Source: an uncultured SAR86 cluster bacterium (GTDB lineage: Bacteria > Pseudomonadota > Gammaproteobacteria > Magnimaribacterales > TMED112). Taken from it: a stretch of DNA of 64,000 bases. This document shows, in pieces, positions 1 to 9,086 of the stretch (position 1 is its first letter; the number at the start of each line of letters is the position of its first letter). The stretch is taken from assembly GCA_902610995.1 (NCBI GenBank), contig CACLXU010000004.1:1-64000 (forward strand), in the 5' to 3' direction. The notes beneath the pieces were generated by a model, which saw nothing but the letters and a program-made list of their open reading frames with translations, had not been told where the DNA came from and made no database searches. A program made the position numbers and the translations under genes.

Positions 1-2453
1 AAGCCAAAACTATTGGTAAATACCTCGGGAGCGATTTCATTGTGAAATCAAGTGTAGGGCATGTCAGAAGACTTTCAAAAGGCAGCAAAGCAATCAACCA
101 GAATGATTGGTCAATTTGTTATGAAATTGATCCAAAAAAAGAAAAAGTCGTAAAAGACTTAAAAAAATCTGCGAAAGGTATAGAAAATATATATCTAGCA
201 ACTGACTTAGACCGCGAAGGTGAGGCGATAGCATGGCATCTCAGAGAGATCTTGGGTAAAAAATTCAATTATTCTAGAGTAAGGTTCAATGAAATTACTA
301 AAGGTGCAATCAAAGAAGCTTTTGATACTCCTGGAGATCTTGACCAAGGCTTAATAAATGCACAGGCAACAAGAAGAATTCTTGATCGTATATTTGGTTA
401 TGGTTTGTCAGGAATACTTTGGAAAAAGATAGGAAGTTATGGAAAGTTATCTGCCGGCAGAGTTCAATCAGTTGCTGTAAGACTTGTTGTTGAAAGAGAA
501 AAAGAAATTAATTCTTTTTCCCCTGAGGAATATTGGGAGATAGAGATTGCTGTTAGGCATGATGAGAGAGATATTAATTTCAAACTCAATACAAAAAAAT
601 CCAATCTTGAAATTAAGTCAGCAAAGGAAGCTAATGATCTTGCCGAGTCTTTGCAGGATACAGAAATTGAGATATTTGAAAATGAAAAAACAAAAAGAAA
701 GATCCCAGTAAAGCCGCCATTTATTACTTCAACATTGCAACAAACTTCAAGCTCATTTCTTGGATTTAGCTTATCTAAAACAATGAAGCTTGCACAGGAT
801 CTTTATACTGGTGGATATATATCTTACATGCGTACTGATTCACCTAACATAAGCGTCCTTGCACAAAATAATTGTAAGCAGTACTTGCTTGATACCTTTG
901 GGGAAGCGTACAGTTCTCCAAAAAATTATGCTTCTAAAGCATCTAATACTCAGGAGGCACATGAAGCTATAAGACCAACTGATGTAACATTTAAAGCAGA
1001 AGAGTTATCTCTGAGTCAAGACCACAAAAAACTTTACAATCTAATCTGGTCCAGATTTGTTGCTTCTCAAATGCCTCAGCCTGAAATAATTGTCAATAGC
1101 ATAAAAGCTAAATCTGGCTCAAGAATATTCGAGACCTCCGTCAGCAGCGTAAGCTTTGATGGTTTTTATAAAGTAATGCCCCCAGGGAAATCAAGTGGTT
1201 ATGTTGATTTTGATTTAGAAAATCTTACAGTAGGGCTTTTCAAAAATATTTCGAAGGTTGAAAAATCCCAACATTTCACCAAACCTCCTTCAAGATACTC
1301 AGAGGCAAGCCTCGTAAAAGAGCTTGAAAAGAGAGGTATTGGAAGACCTTCTACTTACAATGAAATTATTACGAACATTCAAGATCGAGGCTATGTCAAA
1401 AGCGAAAGTAGAAGATTATATGCAAATAAAATAGCAAACCTAGTTTGCGATAGGTTGTCAAATGCGTTCCCTGAAATAATGGATTATGGATTCACCGCAG
1501 ACATGGAAAGGAGCTTGGATAGCATTGCTGAGGGGGAGCAAGACTTTAAAAATTTTCTGACAGCTGCCAATACACAATTTGAAGGCTCACTACTTAATGC
1601 TGAGCAAAAAATGGAACCAAATCTACCAATTGAGACAGAGGTCAATTGCTCCGAATGTGACTGCAATCGAAAAATGCTTTTAAGAACTAATCAAAATGGT
1701 CAATTTCTTGGTTGCGAAGGATATTCTAATGAAGGCGATGATAAGTGTAAAAAGACTTATTCACTAATATCAGACGAATTACTTGCTGATAACGACGATA
1801 AGGAAGCAGAGAACATCTTTAAAAAAACTAAGTGTGATGTTTGTGGTGCTAGTATGCATGGCTACATTATTGATGATCACAGGAAGCTATACATTTGCTC
1901 AAAGTCACCAATCTGCAGTGGAACTAAGCTGGAAGAAGGAAAATTTATAAAACCAAAGAGTGGTGAGGAAGAATTGATTGATTGCCATAAATGTGAGTCA
2001 AAAATGGAACTAAAACTTGGTAGATTCGGAAAATACTTCAGTTGCCAATCAGATTCATGCACTGCAACTAGACAGCTTATGAAAAACGGTACATTAAAAC
2101 CTGTCTTTATGGACCCAATAAAGCTTGAGCACTTAAGGTGTCAAAAATGTGATGACTTTTATTTATTAAGAGACAGCCTAAAGGGTTTATTTTTAGCTGC
2201 TTCTCAATTTCCTAAAAACCGAGAAACACGAGCTCCTTTTGTTCATGAGATTAAAAGTGTCATAAATGATTTGCCAGAAAAATATCATCACTTTAGAAGC
2301 GCACCAGAAAAAGATTCAGATGGTGATAATCTTGTAATTAGATTTAATAGGAAAGACGGTTCACATACTCTGTCATCAGAAAAAGATGGTAAAAAGAAAA
2401 AGTCTTTTTTTATTCACAAGGACGAAATCTGGAAAGAAAAAGCAAGAGATTAG
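1..2453 (+). CDS. topA: DNA topoisomerase I, 5'-truncated by window edge
   Basis: Type IA topoisomerase that relaxes negative supercoils. The ORF track begins at a GTG at 42, but the same frame is open back to base 3 and reads AKTIGKYLGSDF, the usual TopA N-terminus, so the true start lies upstream of the window. The Toprim acidic motif DLDREGE is near track residue 55. The catalytic tyrosine is in GYISYMRTDS (about track residue 262). The HEAIRPT and RGIGRPSTY motifs of the gate domain are present. The C-terminal third holds several four-cysteine zinc-ribbon units (for example CSECDC and CDVCGASM) and a basic tail. The next gene lies 44 bp downstream on the same strand. Identity is certain; only the start is missing. 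Confidence 0.97.
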   Translation, partial: AKTIGKYLGSDFIVKSSVGHVRRLSKGSKAINQNDWSICYEIDPKKEKVVKDLKKSAKGIENIYLATDLDREGEAIAWHLREILGKKFNYSRVRFNEITKGAIKEAFDTPGDLDQGLINAQATRRILDRIFGYGLSGILWKKIGSYGKLSAGRVQSVAVRLVVEREKEINSFSPEEYWEIEIAVRHDERDINFKLNTKKSNLEIKSAKEANDLAESLQDTEIEIFENEKTKRKIPVKPPFITSTLQQTSSSFLGFSLSKTMKLAQDLYTGGYISYMRTDSPNISVLAQNNCKQYLLDTFGEAYSSPKNYASKASNTQEAHEAIRPTDVTFKAEELSLSQDHKKLYNLIWSRFVASQMPQPEIIVNSIKAKSGSRIFETSVSSVSFDGFYKVMPPGKSSGYVDFDLENLTVGLFKNISKVEKSQHFTKPPSRYSEASLVKELEKRGIGRPSTYNEIITNIQDRGYVKSESRRLYANKIANLVCDRLSNAFPEIMDYGFTADMERSLDSIAEGEQDFKNFLTAANTQFEGSLLNAEQKMEPNLPIETEVNCSECDCNRKMLLRTNQNGQFLGCEGYSNEGDDKCKKTYSLISDELLADNDDKEAENIFKKTKCDVCGASMHGYIIDDHRKLYICSKSPICSGTKLEEGKFIKPKSGEEELIDCHKCESKMELKLGRFGKYFSCQSDSCTATRQLMKNGTLKPVFMDPIKLEHLRCQKCDDFYLLRDSLKGLFLAASQFPKNRETRAPFVHEIKSVINDLPEKYHHFRSAPEKDSDGDNLVIRFNRKDGSHTLSSEKDGKKKKSFFIHKDEIWKEKARD

Positions 2454-2497
2454 GCGATTCCTCTTTATATATTTACAAAAGAACCTAATATAAAACT

Positions 2498-2761
2498 ATG
2501 TCTAAATATTTAGAGTTAGTTGAAATTTCTGATGGCGTTATAGTTTTAAGACGGTCAGATTCTAAAGAGTCTCCTCTTGTAAAAATTGAATTTTCTAAAG
2601 AAGTTAAAAATCTTTTAAATGGAATGGAATTTGATGTTGCCAAAGAGATGATCAAATCGGGCATAGAGACATTAAACACTGATATTGATATTGAAAGTTT
2701 TGACGATGAACTTACGGAACATTTGTTAGACCGAGAAAACACCAATAGAGTGGTACACTAA
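2498..2761 (+). CDS. Small conserved protein between topA and lexA
   Basis: An 87-residue acidic soluble protein with no signal peptide or membrane segment. It starts with MSKYLELVEISDG and has a strand-rich first half followed by a helical second half. From memory, pseudomonads carry a similar small uncharacterised protein in the same topA–lexA neighbourhood, so I treat it as a real, syntenic gene rather than a chance ORF. Its stop codon is interlocked with that of lexA: the four bases CTAA serve both strands. The function is unknown. It does not resemble the cell-division inhibitor SulA, which often sits beside lexA in this group. Confidence 0.75.
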   Translation: MSKYLELVEISDGVIVLRRSDSKESPLVKIEFSKEVKNLLNGMEFDVAKEMIKSGIETLNTDIDIESFDDELTEHLLDRENTNRVVH

Positions 2762-3348
2762 TTTAGATTTTCCCTTACGATACCAACTGCTATTCCTTCG
2801 ATTGTTAGATCCATTGATTCGTCGATAAGAAGATCTTTAAAATTTTTATTTTCTGCAATCAAGTTGACTTTGTTGCCATCTTTTTTAAATCTTTTCAAGG
2901 TTACCTCATCTTCAATTCTAGCCACAACAATTTGGCCATTTTCTGCATTTGAAGATTTTTTTACCCCAACAAGATCATCCTCTAGAATCCCAGCATCTAT
3001 CATGCTTTGTCCTTTTACTCTGAGAAAAAAATCGACATGTTTGTTTAAAGGGTTTGGGATATTTTTTTCGACATTCTCCACAGCTGTAATTGGCAAACCT
3101 GCTGCAACACTACCTATCAGAGGAATTCCCGCAAGGTCTTCAACTAGTCTAATCCCCCTAGAGGAACCTGGCACTTTTTCTATTACACCTTTTTTTACAA
3201 GTGCTTTAATATGAGATTCTGCTGCATTTACTGATTTAAAATTTAATGTTTTTGCTATTTCTGCTCTTGTAGGCGGGTAGCCATTAATAGTTAAATGGTT
3301 TTTAATAACATCAAAAACTTTTATTTGTTGACTTGTAAGGTTTAACAT
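2758..3348 (-). CDS. lexA: LexA SOS repressor
   Basis: Transcriptional repressor of the SOS regulon that is inactivated by RecA-stimulated self-cleavage. The 196 residues align end to end with E. coli LexA. An N-terminal winged helix-turn-helix (PPTRAEIA about residue 25; NAAESHIKAL about 41) is followed by the Ala83-Gly84 cleavage site in SVAAGLP. The S24 catalytic dyad is intact: Ser115 in KGQSMIDAG and Lys152 in EVTLKRF. The start is fixed because MLNLT matches E. coli MKALT. A LexA operator touches the start codon and contains the -10 element, so autoregulation is near certain and the mRNA is probably leaderless. The gene is divergent from the 5'-nucleotidase gene. Confidence 0.97.
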   Translation of the reverse strand: MLNLTSQQIKVFDVIKNHLTINGYPPTRAEIAKTLNFKSVNAAESHIKALVKKGVIEKVPGSSRGIRLVEDLAGIPLIGSVAAGLPITAVENVEKNIPNPLNKHVDFFLRVKGQSMIDAGILEDDLVGVKKSSNAENGQIVVARIEDEVTLKRFKKDGNKVNLIAENKNFKDLLIDESMDLTIEGIAVGIVRENLN

Positions 3349-3367
3349 ACTGTAATTATATACAGTA
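3348..3367. promoter_or_regulatory. LexA operator between lexA and 5'-nucleotidase gene
   Basis: The sequence is TACTGTAATTATATACAGTA, matching the gammaproteobacterial LexA consensus CTGT-N8-ACAG with its flanking TA dinucleotides. Its last base on the lexA side is the complement of the A of the lexA start codon. It ends 21 bp before the divergent 5'-nucleotidase ATG, so one operator could control both genes. Confidence 0.9.
3355..3360 (-). promoter_or_regulatory. Predicted -10 element of lexA (leaderless)
   Basis: On the minus strand the order is TATAAT, six bases (TACAGT), then ATG. With standard -10 geometry the first transcribed base is the A of the start codon. The hexamer lies inside the LexA operator. 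A TTGTAT sequence 18 bp upstream is a possible -35. No Shine-Dalgarno is possible in this arrangement. Confidence 0.65.
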
Positions 3368-3388
3368 AAAAACTAAAAATACAATAAT

Positions 3389-4267
3389 ATGAGCATTTTA
3401 AAGATAGCAATTAGTTCTAGAGCACTTTTTGATTTAAATGAAAGTCATAAAGTTTTCAAAGAAAAAGGGATTGAGAAGTATTCTAAATTTCAAAAAAAAC
3501 ATGAAGATGATCTTCTTAAAAAAGGTGTTGCCTTCCCACTAGTTGAAAAGCTCCTAAAAATGAATTCCAAGAATTCAGATTTTGTTGAAGTCATTCTTTT
3601 GTCAAGAAATAGCTCAGATACAGGATTGAGGATTTTTAATTCTATTGAAAAATATGATTTAAATATTTCCAGAGCAGTTTTTTCAGGGGGGGAAAGCCCC
3701 TTTCCTTATGTTGATGCATTAGATATAGATCTTTTTCTTTCTGCTGATGTAAAAGATGTGCAAACAGCGATTGAAAATAATATTGCGTCAGCACATATAT
3801 TTACAGATAAGTTAAATTTTTCTGAAAGCAATCAGTTAAGAATTGCTTTTGATGCGGATGCAGTAGTTTTTTCTGATGAATCCGAAGTGGTCTATAAGAA
3901 AAAAGGATTAAAAAAGTATCTTAAGCAGGAGGGTGAATCAAAAAAACCAATGTCTCCAGGTCCTTTTAATACATTCCTAAAAAAACTAAATATTATTCAG
4001 TCGAAATTTGATGCCAATAATTGTCCTATAAGGATTGCTCTAGTCACTGCGCGAGCTGCTCCTGCTCATAAAAGAGTTATAAATACCCTAAGAGATGAAA
4101 ATATTAGAATTGATGAGACATTTTTTTTAGGAGGCTTGCCAAAGGGTAAGTTTCTTAAAGGGTTTTCAGCTGATATATTTTTTGATGATCTAGCTGAGAA
4201 TTGTGAAGAAGCAACTAGCCATGTTTCCACAGGTCATGTACCATACGGGATAAATAACCCTAAATGA
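3389..4267 (+). CDS. Cytosolic 5'-nucleotidase family protein
   Basis: The 292 residues resemble the bacterial 5'-nucleotidase family (Pfam 5-nucleotidase type, related to cytosolic 5'-nucleotidase I), which dephosphorylates nucleoside monophosphates. Visible family features are the opening LKIAISSRALFDL, VEVILLSRNS about residue 67, FSGGESPFPYV about 98, an acidic FDADAVVFSD motif about 154, and a late FLGGLPKGKFL segment followed by FFDD. There is no signal peptide, so it is cytoplasmic. It opens a co-directional run with thrH (ATGA-type overlap) and queH. Upstream sits the lexA operator, so it may belong to the SOS regulon. There is no Shine-Dalgarno before the ATG. The exact substrate cannot be read from sequence. 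Confidence 0.85.
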   Translation: MSILKIAISSRALFDLNESHKVFKEKGIEKYSKFQKKHEDDLLKKGVAFPLVEKLLKMNSKNSDFVEVILLSRNSSDTGLRIFNSIEKYDLNISRAVFSGGESPFPYVDALDIDLFLSADVKDVQTAIENNIASAHIFTDKLNFSESNQLRIAFDADAVVFSDESEVVYKKKGLKKYLKQEGESKKPMSPGPFNTFLKKLNIIQSKFDANNCPIRIALVTARAAPAHKRVINTLRDENIRIDETFFLGGLPKGKFLKGFSADIFFDDLAENCEEATSHVSTGHVPYGINNPK

Positions 4268-4851
4268 AAATACTTTGCAGTGATCTTGAAGGCACTCTTG
4301 CTCCAGAAATATGGCAAGAGATAAGCAACGAATTTGATATTCCCGAATTGAGATACACCACAAGAGAGATTTCAGATTTTGATGAACTTATGGACACTAG
4401 AATGAGGGCATTAAAGAGCAACACAATAAGCTTTAAAGAAATTAAAAATTTTGTAAAAACAATCAAACCATTTGAAGGTGCAAAAAACTTTCTAAGCTCT
4501 CTAAAGGAAAAGTATCAAATAGTAATTGTTTCAGATACATTTTATGAACTTGCATTACCCGTTGTAGACAAGTTGGGAGGCTATCCCATACTATGCCATC
4601 ACCTTGATATTAAGAACAACTACATTTCTTCCTATAAAAAGAGACAGGACTTGCCAAAAAAACAAGTAGTAAAAGGATTTGCATCAATGAACTTTGAATG
4701 CTTTTGTATTGGAGATTCTCATAATGACATTCAAATGATCGAAGAATCTGAAGGTGCTCTAATTTTTGCACCAGAGGAAATTAAATCCTCTTATCCTGAT
4801 ATAATGAGTTTCACCAATTACAATGACTTGCAAGATTTTTTATTAAAATGA
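4264..4851 (+). CDS. thrH: ThrH phosphoserine phosphatase/phosphoserine:homoserine phosphotransferase
   Basis: HAD-superfamily enzyme of 195 residues. The nucleophile motif is SDLEGT (Asp7), where Pseudomonas ThrH has LDLEG, and PEIWQ follows as in that protein. HAD motif II is VIVSDTFYE about residue 90, and motif III/IV is [10 protein letters not shown] about 150. In Pseudomonas aeruginosa, ThrH moves phosphate from phosphoserine onto homoserine or hydrolyses it, linking serine and threonine synthesis. It overlaps the 5'-nucleotidase by four bases and queH by four, so the three are probably co-translated. Full length for the family. It could also be the main serine phosphatase if no serB exists elsewhere. 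Confidence 0.9.
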   Translation: MKILCSDLEGTLAPEIWQEISNEFDIPELRYTTREISDFDELMDTRMRALKSNTISFKEIKNFVKTIKPFEGAKNFLSSLKEKYQIVIVSDTFYELALPVVDKLGGYPILCHHLDIKNNYISSYKKRQDLPKKQVVKGFASMNFECFCIGDSHNDIQMIEESEGALIFAPEEIKSSYPDIMSFTNYNDLQDFLLK

Positions 4852-5516
4852 ATCCTTATAGTTTACAAAATTTTCAAAGGCCTCAGCTTAAGATGCCTAA
4901 TGGCACGAAAAGACTATTAATGCATAGCTGCTGCGCTCCTTGTGCTGGAGAGATAATGGAGGCAGTTGCTGCTTCAGATATAGATACAACTATATTCTTC
5001 TATAATCCGAATATTCATCCAAAAGAAGAATACGAAATCAGAAAAAATGAGAATATTAGATTTGCAGAGAAGTTAGGGTTTGATTTTGTAGACGCAGACT
5101 ATGATAAAGAGAATTGGTTCGAAAGAATCAAGGGTCTAGAGGATGAGCCTGAAAGAGGTGAGAGATGTACCGTATGTTTTGATATGCGTTTTGAAAGAAG
5201 TGCCTTATTCGCTTATGAAAATGGATTCGACGTCTTTGCTACAACACTTGGAATATCGAGGTGGAAGGATCTTAATCAGATCAATAACTCTGGCTTAAGA
5301 GCTGCAAAGAGGTATAATAGCCTCACATTTTGGGATTATAATTGGAGGAAGCAAGGCGGATCCTCGAGAATGCTAGAAATCTCTAAAAATGAACAATTCT
5401 ACAAGCAAGAATATTGTGGCTGCGTCTATAGTCTTAGAGATACAAACAGATGGAGAAAATCAAACGGCCGTGAAATAATTAAACGAGGAATAAATTTCTA
5501 CGAGATAAAATCATGA
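4848..5516 (+). CDS. queH: Epoxyqueuosine reductase QueH
   Basis: A 222-residue QueH (former DUF208) enzyme, which reduces epoxyqueuosine to queuosine in tRNA anticodons. The metal/Fe-S cysteine signature is complete: the HSCCAPC motif with Cys28, Cys29 and Cys32, a later [10 protein letters not shown] pair, and a C-terminal CGCVYS motif. [10 protein letters not shown] and NWRKQGG match the family core. It is the non-homologous replacement for QueG. It overlaps the preceding thrH and the following prpC by four bases each, with no functional link evident beyond transcription. Confidence 0.95.
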   Translation: MNPYSLQNFQRPQLKMPNGTKRLLMHSCCAPCAGEIMEAVAASDIDTTIFFYNPNIHPKEEYEIRKNENIRFAEKLGFDFVDADYDKENWFERIKGLEDEPERGERCTVCFDMRFERSALFAYENGFDVFATTLGISRWKDLNQINNSGLRAAKRYNSLTFWDYNWRKQGGSSRMLEISKNEQFYKQEYCGCVYSLRDTNRWRKSNGREIIKRGINFYEIKS

Positions 5517-6628
5517 AAAAATTAGAGGGGGCAGGCTTAAGAGGCCAAAATGCTGGTCAAACATCACTATCTACAGTTGAACAAGAGGGCAGCTTAAGAT
5601 ACCTTGGTTATAGCATCGAGGATCTTGCTGATAACGCATCCTTTGAGGAAGTAGCATATTTGTTATTGCTTGGCAAGTTGCCTACATCCTCTGAACTTTC
5701 TAAATTCGAAGACGATTTAGCTGGCCAAAGAAAAATGCCTGACTCTTTAATTGGTGTCGTAGAATCAATTCCAGCCTCAGCACATCCAATGGAAGTGATC
5801 AGAACAATTATTTCTTACATGGGAGTGATTGAACCTGAATTATCATTTGATGATCAGCTAGCAGTCGCAAAAAGATTAATAGGAGTAACTACTACGGCCA
5901 TTGTTTATTGGTATAACTTTTCTCATAAAGGTTTAAAGGTAAATCAGGAATCCAACGAAAGGTCAGTGGCAGGCCATTTTCTTAAATTACTAAGACAAGA
6001 AGAAATTCCTGAACTTGATAAAAGGACATTAGATGTGTCTTTGACCTTATATGCAGAACATGAGTTTAATGCCTCCACTTTTACTGGGCGAGTGTGTGCC
6101 TCTACTCTTTCTGATCTTCACTCATGTTTGACAGCTGCAGTTGGAAGTTTGCGAGGGCCTTTACATGGTGGAGCAAATGAAGAAGCAATGAAAATGCTTC
6201 AAGAAATAACTTCGGTTAAAGAGGTAAAAGCCTTTGTTGACGAAAAAATTGAAAACAAAGATAAAATTATGGGCTTTGGGCATGCTGTGTATTCGATAAA
6301 AGATCCAAGAAGCAATATTATTAAAAGATTTTCAGAAGAGCTTTCCATTGATCATAAAGATAAGTTGTTACATGAAGTAGCAAAAGAAATGGAAATATAC
6401 ATGTGGGACAAGAAAAAATTATTTCCAAATACGGATTTTTTTATGGCTCCAGCCTATCATTATATTGGCATTCCAACAGACTTATTCACTCCATTATTTG
6501 CTATAGCTAGAATAGTTGGATGGTCGGCTCATGCTTTTGAGCAAAGAAGCAACAACAGAATAATTAGACCAAGTGCAGAATATATTGGCCCAGAGGATAG
6601 GGAATGGGTTGATATTGAATCAAGGTAA
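5513..6628 (+). CDS. prpC: 2-Methylcitrate synthase (citrate synthase family)
   Basis: Condenses propionyl-CoA with oxaloacetate to give 2-methylcitrate. At 371 residues it fits short-form PrpC rather than the longer housekeeping GltA. Family motifs: [13 protein letters not shown] near residue 26, [10 protein letters not shown] about 86, [12 protein letters not shown] about 218 (catalytic His region) and [14 protein letters not shown] about 252 (second His). A C-terminal [10 protein letters not shown] follows. Its stop overlaps the start of prpD by one base, and this pairing is the main reason for choosing methylcitrate over citrate synthase. No prpB (methylisocitrate lyase) or regulator prpR is beside it. 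Confidence 0.9.
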   Translation: MKKLEGAGLRGQNAGQTSLSTVEQEGSLRYLGYSIEDLADNASFEEVAYLLLLGKLPTSSELSKFEDDLAGQRKMPDSLIGVVESIPASAHPMEVIRTIISYMGVIEPELSFDDQLAVAKRLIGVTTTAIVYWYNFSHKGLKVNQESNERSVAGHFLKLLRQEEIPELDKRTLDVSLTLYAEHEFNASTFTGRVCASTLSDLHSCLTAAVGSLRGPLHGGANEEAMKMLQEITSVKEVKAFVDEKIENKDKIMGFGHAVYSIKDPRSNIIKRFSEELSIDHKDKLLHEVAKEMEIYMWDKKKLFPNTDFFMAPAYHYIGIPTDLFTPLFAIARIVGWSAHAFEQRSNNRIIRPSAEYIGPEDREWVDIESR

Positions 6629-8010
6629 TGTCTAAGTTTGATCCACTAATTCAAAAAATCACAGATTTTGCTCAAAGCTTTGAGGCAAATGATAATACCT
6701 TAAAAGAAGCTAAAACTTGTTTTTTTGACAGTATTGCTTGTGCATTCCTAGCGTTAGAACATGAAAAAGTGCAAAATTTTTGCTCTCTTCCATACATAGC
6801 AGACTCATCAGGAAGTGTTGGCGTAATTGGAACAGATATTAAAACCAATGTTGTAGATGCGACTTTTTTAAACGGTACGCTCATTCGTTGGCTTGATTTT
6901 AACGATACTTGGCTTGCAAAGGAGTGGGGACATCCATCAGATAATTTATCTGTAATTTTGGCATTGGCTGATTATTTAAAAGTGAAAAAAAATAAAACTT
7001 TTTCATTCAAAGAAATACTTAATCTAATGGTCATTGCGCACGAAATACAAGGAACATTAGCTATAGAAAATAGTTTTAATAAGAAGGGTCTTGATCATGT
7101 TGTGCTCGTAAAAATTGCGTCAGCAGCTGTTGCTTCAAAAATGCTTGACCATAATCATCAACAAATGAACGCTGTAATTAGCAATGCATTAGTAGACGGC
7201 CAAAGTTTAAGAACATATCGTCATTTTCCAAATACTGGAGCAAGAAAAAGCTGGGCTGCAGGAGATGCCAGTGCAAGAGGAGTAAAGTTAGCTTTCATTA
7301 CAGAAGTTAGTAATGAAAATTACCCAACAGCAGTTTCAGCTGAAACATGGGGCTTTGACGCAGTCTTAATGGGAAAAGACCCTGTGAAATTAAGTCGCTC
7401 ACTAGAATCTTATGTCATGGATAATATTTTATACAAAGTAAATTTTCCTGCTGAGTTTCATGCACAAACTGCAGCTGAAGCTGCTATTAAGTTACACTCA
7501 AAATTTAGTTTTGATGAAATTTTAAATATTGAAATTCAAACTCAGGAGCCGGGAGTAAGAATTATTTCTAAAAAAGGCCCCTTAACAAACTATGCCGACC
7601 GTGATCACTGTATTGAGTACATTGTTGCTTGGTGCTTGTTACACGGAGGTTTGGATGCTAACTCATATACAGACGAGGCTGCGACTGATTCAAGAATTGA
7701 TAAACTTAGAGACGTAACCTTAACTTCAGAGAACAAGGCCTACACTGAAAGGTATTATGATCTTGATGAGCGTGCCATCCCAAATAAGGTTATAGTCACT
7801 CTCAAAAATGGTGATATTTTTGAAGAAGAAGTTATTTATCCGTTAGGCCACAGAGAACGAAGAGATGAATCAAAACCTTTTTTAAAAGATAAGTTTAAAA
7901 ATAGCTTAAATAATACTGGTCTAGACACAGTTTTTTTGTCAAAAGCATATGAAATTGAAGATTTAGATAGAGTTGAAATTTACGATATTCTAACGAAAAT
8001 ATATAAATAA
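6628..8010 (+). CDS. prpD: 2-Methylcitrate dehydratase (MmgE/PrpD family)
   Basis: A 460-residue MmgE/PrpD-fold protein that dehydrates 2-methylcitrate to cis-2-methylaconitate. Recognisable stretches are FFDSIACAFLA near residue 31, LRWLDFNDTW-like RWLDFNDTW about 88 with the HPSDN that follows, MVIAHEIQG about 132, SNALVDGQSLRTYR about 189 and RKSWAAGDASARG about 210. It starts on the last base of the prpC stop (TAATG), so the two are translationally coupled. The downstream isomer-hydrating step could be done by the AcnB encoded 5 kb away. aroC follows after two bases. Confidence 0.92.
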   Translation: MSKFDPLIQKITDFAQSFEANDNTLKEAKTCFFDSIACAFLALEHEKVQNFCSLPYIADSSGSVGVIGTDIKTNVVDATFLNGTLIRWLDFNDTWLAKEWGHPSDNLSVILALADYLKVKKNKTFSFKEILNLMVIAHEIQGTLAIENSFNKKGLDHVVLVKIASAAVASKMLDHNHQQMNAVISNALVDGQSLRTYRHFPNTGARKSWAAGDASARGVKLAFITEVSNENYPTAVSAETWGFDAVLMGKDPVKLSRSLESYVMDNILYKVNFPAEFHAQTAAEAAIKLHSKFSFDEILNIEIQTQEPGVRIISKKGPLTNYADRDHCIEYIVAWCLLHGGLDANSYTDEAATDSRIDKLRDVTLTSENKAYTERYYDLDERAIPNKVIVTLKNGDIFEEEVIYPLGHRERRDESKPFLKDKFKNSLNNTGLDTVFLSKAYEIEDLDRVEIYDILTKIYK

Positions 8011-8012
8011 TT

Positions 8013-9086
8013 ATGTCTGGAAATACTTTTGGAACAATATTTAAATTAACTACTTTTGGAGAAAGTCATGGTGAGGCTATTGGAGCGGTAATCGATGGAT
8101 GTCCACCTAATATACCTTTGACTCCTAATGATATCCAGAATGAATTGGATAGAAGGAAGCCTGGACAATCAAAATTTGTAACTCAGCGGAAAGAGCAAGA
8201 TATTGTTCAAATTATCTCAGGTGTATTTGAAGGCAAGACAACCGGAACGCCCATAGGATTAATTATTCAAAATCAAGATCAAAAATCCAAAGACTACGAA
8301 AATATCAAAGATAAGTTTCGTCCAGGTCACGCTGATTACACGTATCAGCAAAAATATGGCATTAGAGATTATCGTGGTGGAGGGAGAGCAAGTGCAAGGG
8401 AGACTGCAATGAGAGTTGCTGGAGGTGCGGTCGCAAAGAAAATTCTTTCCATGCTTGATGTAGATATATCCGCTGGTGTAGTTCAGATTGGTCATATTGC
8501 TGCTGAAAAAGTATCAACCTTCGAAGCGGCAAATAATGAATTCAATTTTGTAGACAGTAAAAAAATCCCAGACCTTGAAGCTTTTTTCAATCAACTTTTA
8601 AAAGAACAGGATTCTGTAGGTGCAAAAATATTAGTAAGAATCTCTGGTCTCATGCCTGGGGTAGGTTCGCCAGTTTTTTCAAAACTCGATGCAGAGTTGG
8701 CAAAAGCAATGATGAGTGTCAATGCTGTTAAAGCAGTAGAGGTTGGATCTGGAACTGGTGTTGTTAACATGAAGGGATCGCAAAATAGAGACTTGATGGC
8801 AGCAGATGGATTCCTCTCAAATAATTCTGGAGGTATTCTTGGAGGCATATCCAATGGAGAGGATATTGATATTTTTGTTTCTTTAAAGCCTACATCTAGC
8901 ATTTCTCAAAAAACCACAACAGTTGATAAAAATAATGAAGAAGTAAATCTTCAGGTTAAGGGCAGACATGATCCGTGTGTTGGTTTAAGAGCTGCTCCTA
9001 TTCTGGAAGCTATGGCAGCTATGTGTTTATTAGATCAAGTGCTTCTTGACAAGGGACAATGTTTTAATGTCGATAGAAACTCTTAG
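8013..9086 (+). CDS. aroC: Chorismate synthase
   Basis: Last step of the shikimate pathway: EPSP to chorismate, using reduced FMN. It has 357 residues, normal length. The signatures are all present: TTFGESHGEAIG near residue 13, the RPGHADYTYQQKYG motif, the GGGRASARETAMRVAGG motif, and a late GRHDPCVGLRAAPI. It lies two bases after prpD and its 3' end overlaps the next gene. The pairing with prpCD looks like packing, not a shared pathway. Confidence 0.97.
   Translation: MSGNTFGTIFKLTTFGESHGEAIGAVIDGCPPNIPLTPNDIQNELDRRKPGQSKFVTQRKEQDIVQIISGVFEGKTTGTPIGLIIQNQDQKSKDYENIKDKFRPGHADYTYQQKYGIRDYRGGGRASARETAMRVAGGAVAKKILSMLDVDISAGVVQIGHIAAEKVSTFEAANNEFNFVDSKKIPDLEAFFNQLLKEQDSVGAKILVRISGLMPGVGSPVFSKLDAELAKAMMSVNAVKAVEVGSGTGVVNMKGSQNRDLMAADGFLSNNSGGILGGISNGEDIDIFVSLKPTSSISQKTTTVDKNNEEVNLQVKGRHDPCVGLRAAPILEAMAAMCLLDQVLLDKGQCFNVDRNS

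Noticed and set aside
2485-2745. 86-aa minus-strand ORF opposite the small topA–lexA protein
   Set aside because: The plus-strand 87-aa frame has the conserved context and a plausible soluble composition; the antisense frame is Ser-rich shadow.
2498-2761. The small protein beside lexA as SulA
   Set aside because: Sequence shows no SulA-like features, it has no LexA box of its own, and its partner gene upstream is topA.
3380-3391. TACAAT just before the 5'-nucleotidase ATG as a leaderless -10
   Set aside because: Only three bases separate it from the ATG, so transcription would begin inside the start codon; it does not fit the six-base pattern.
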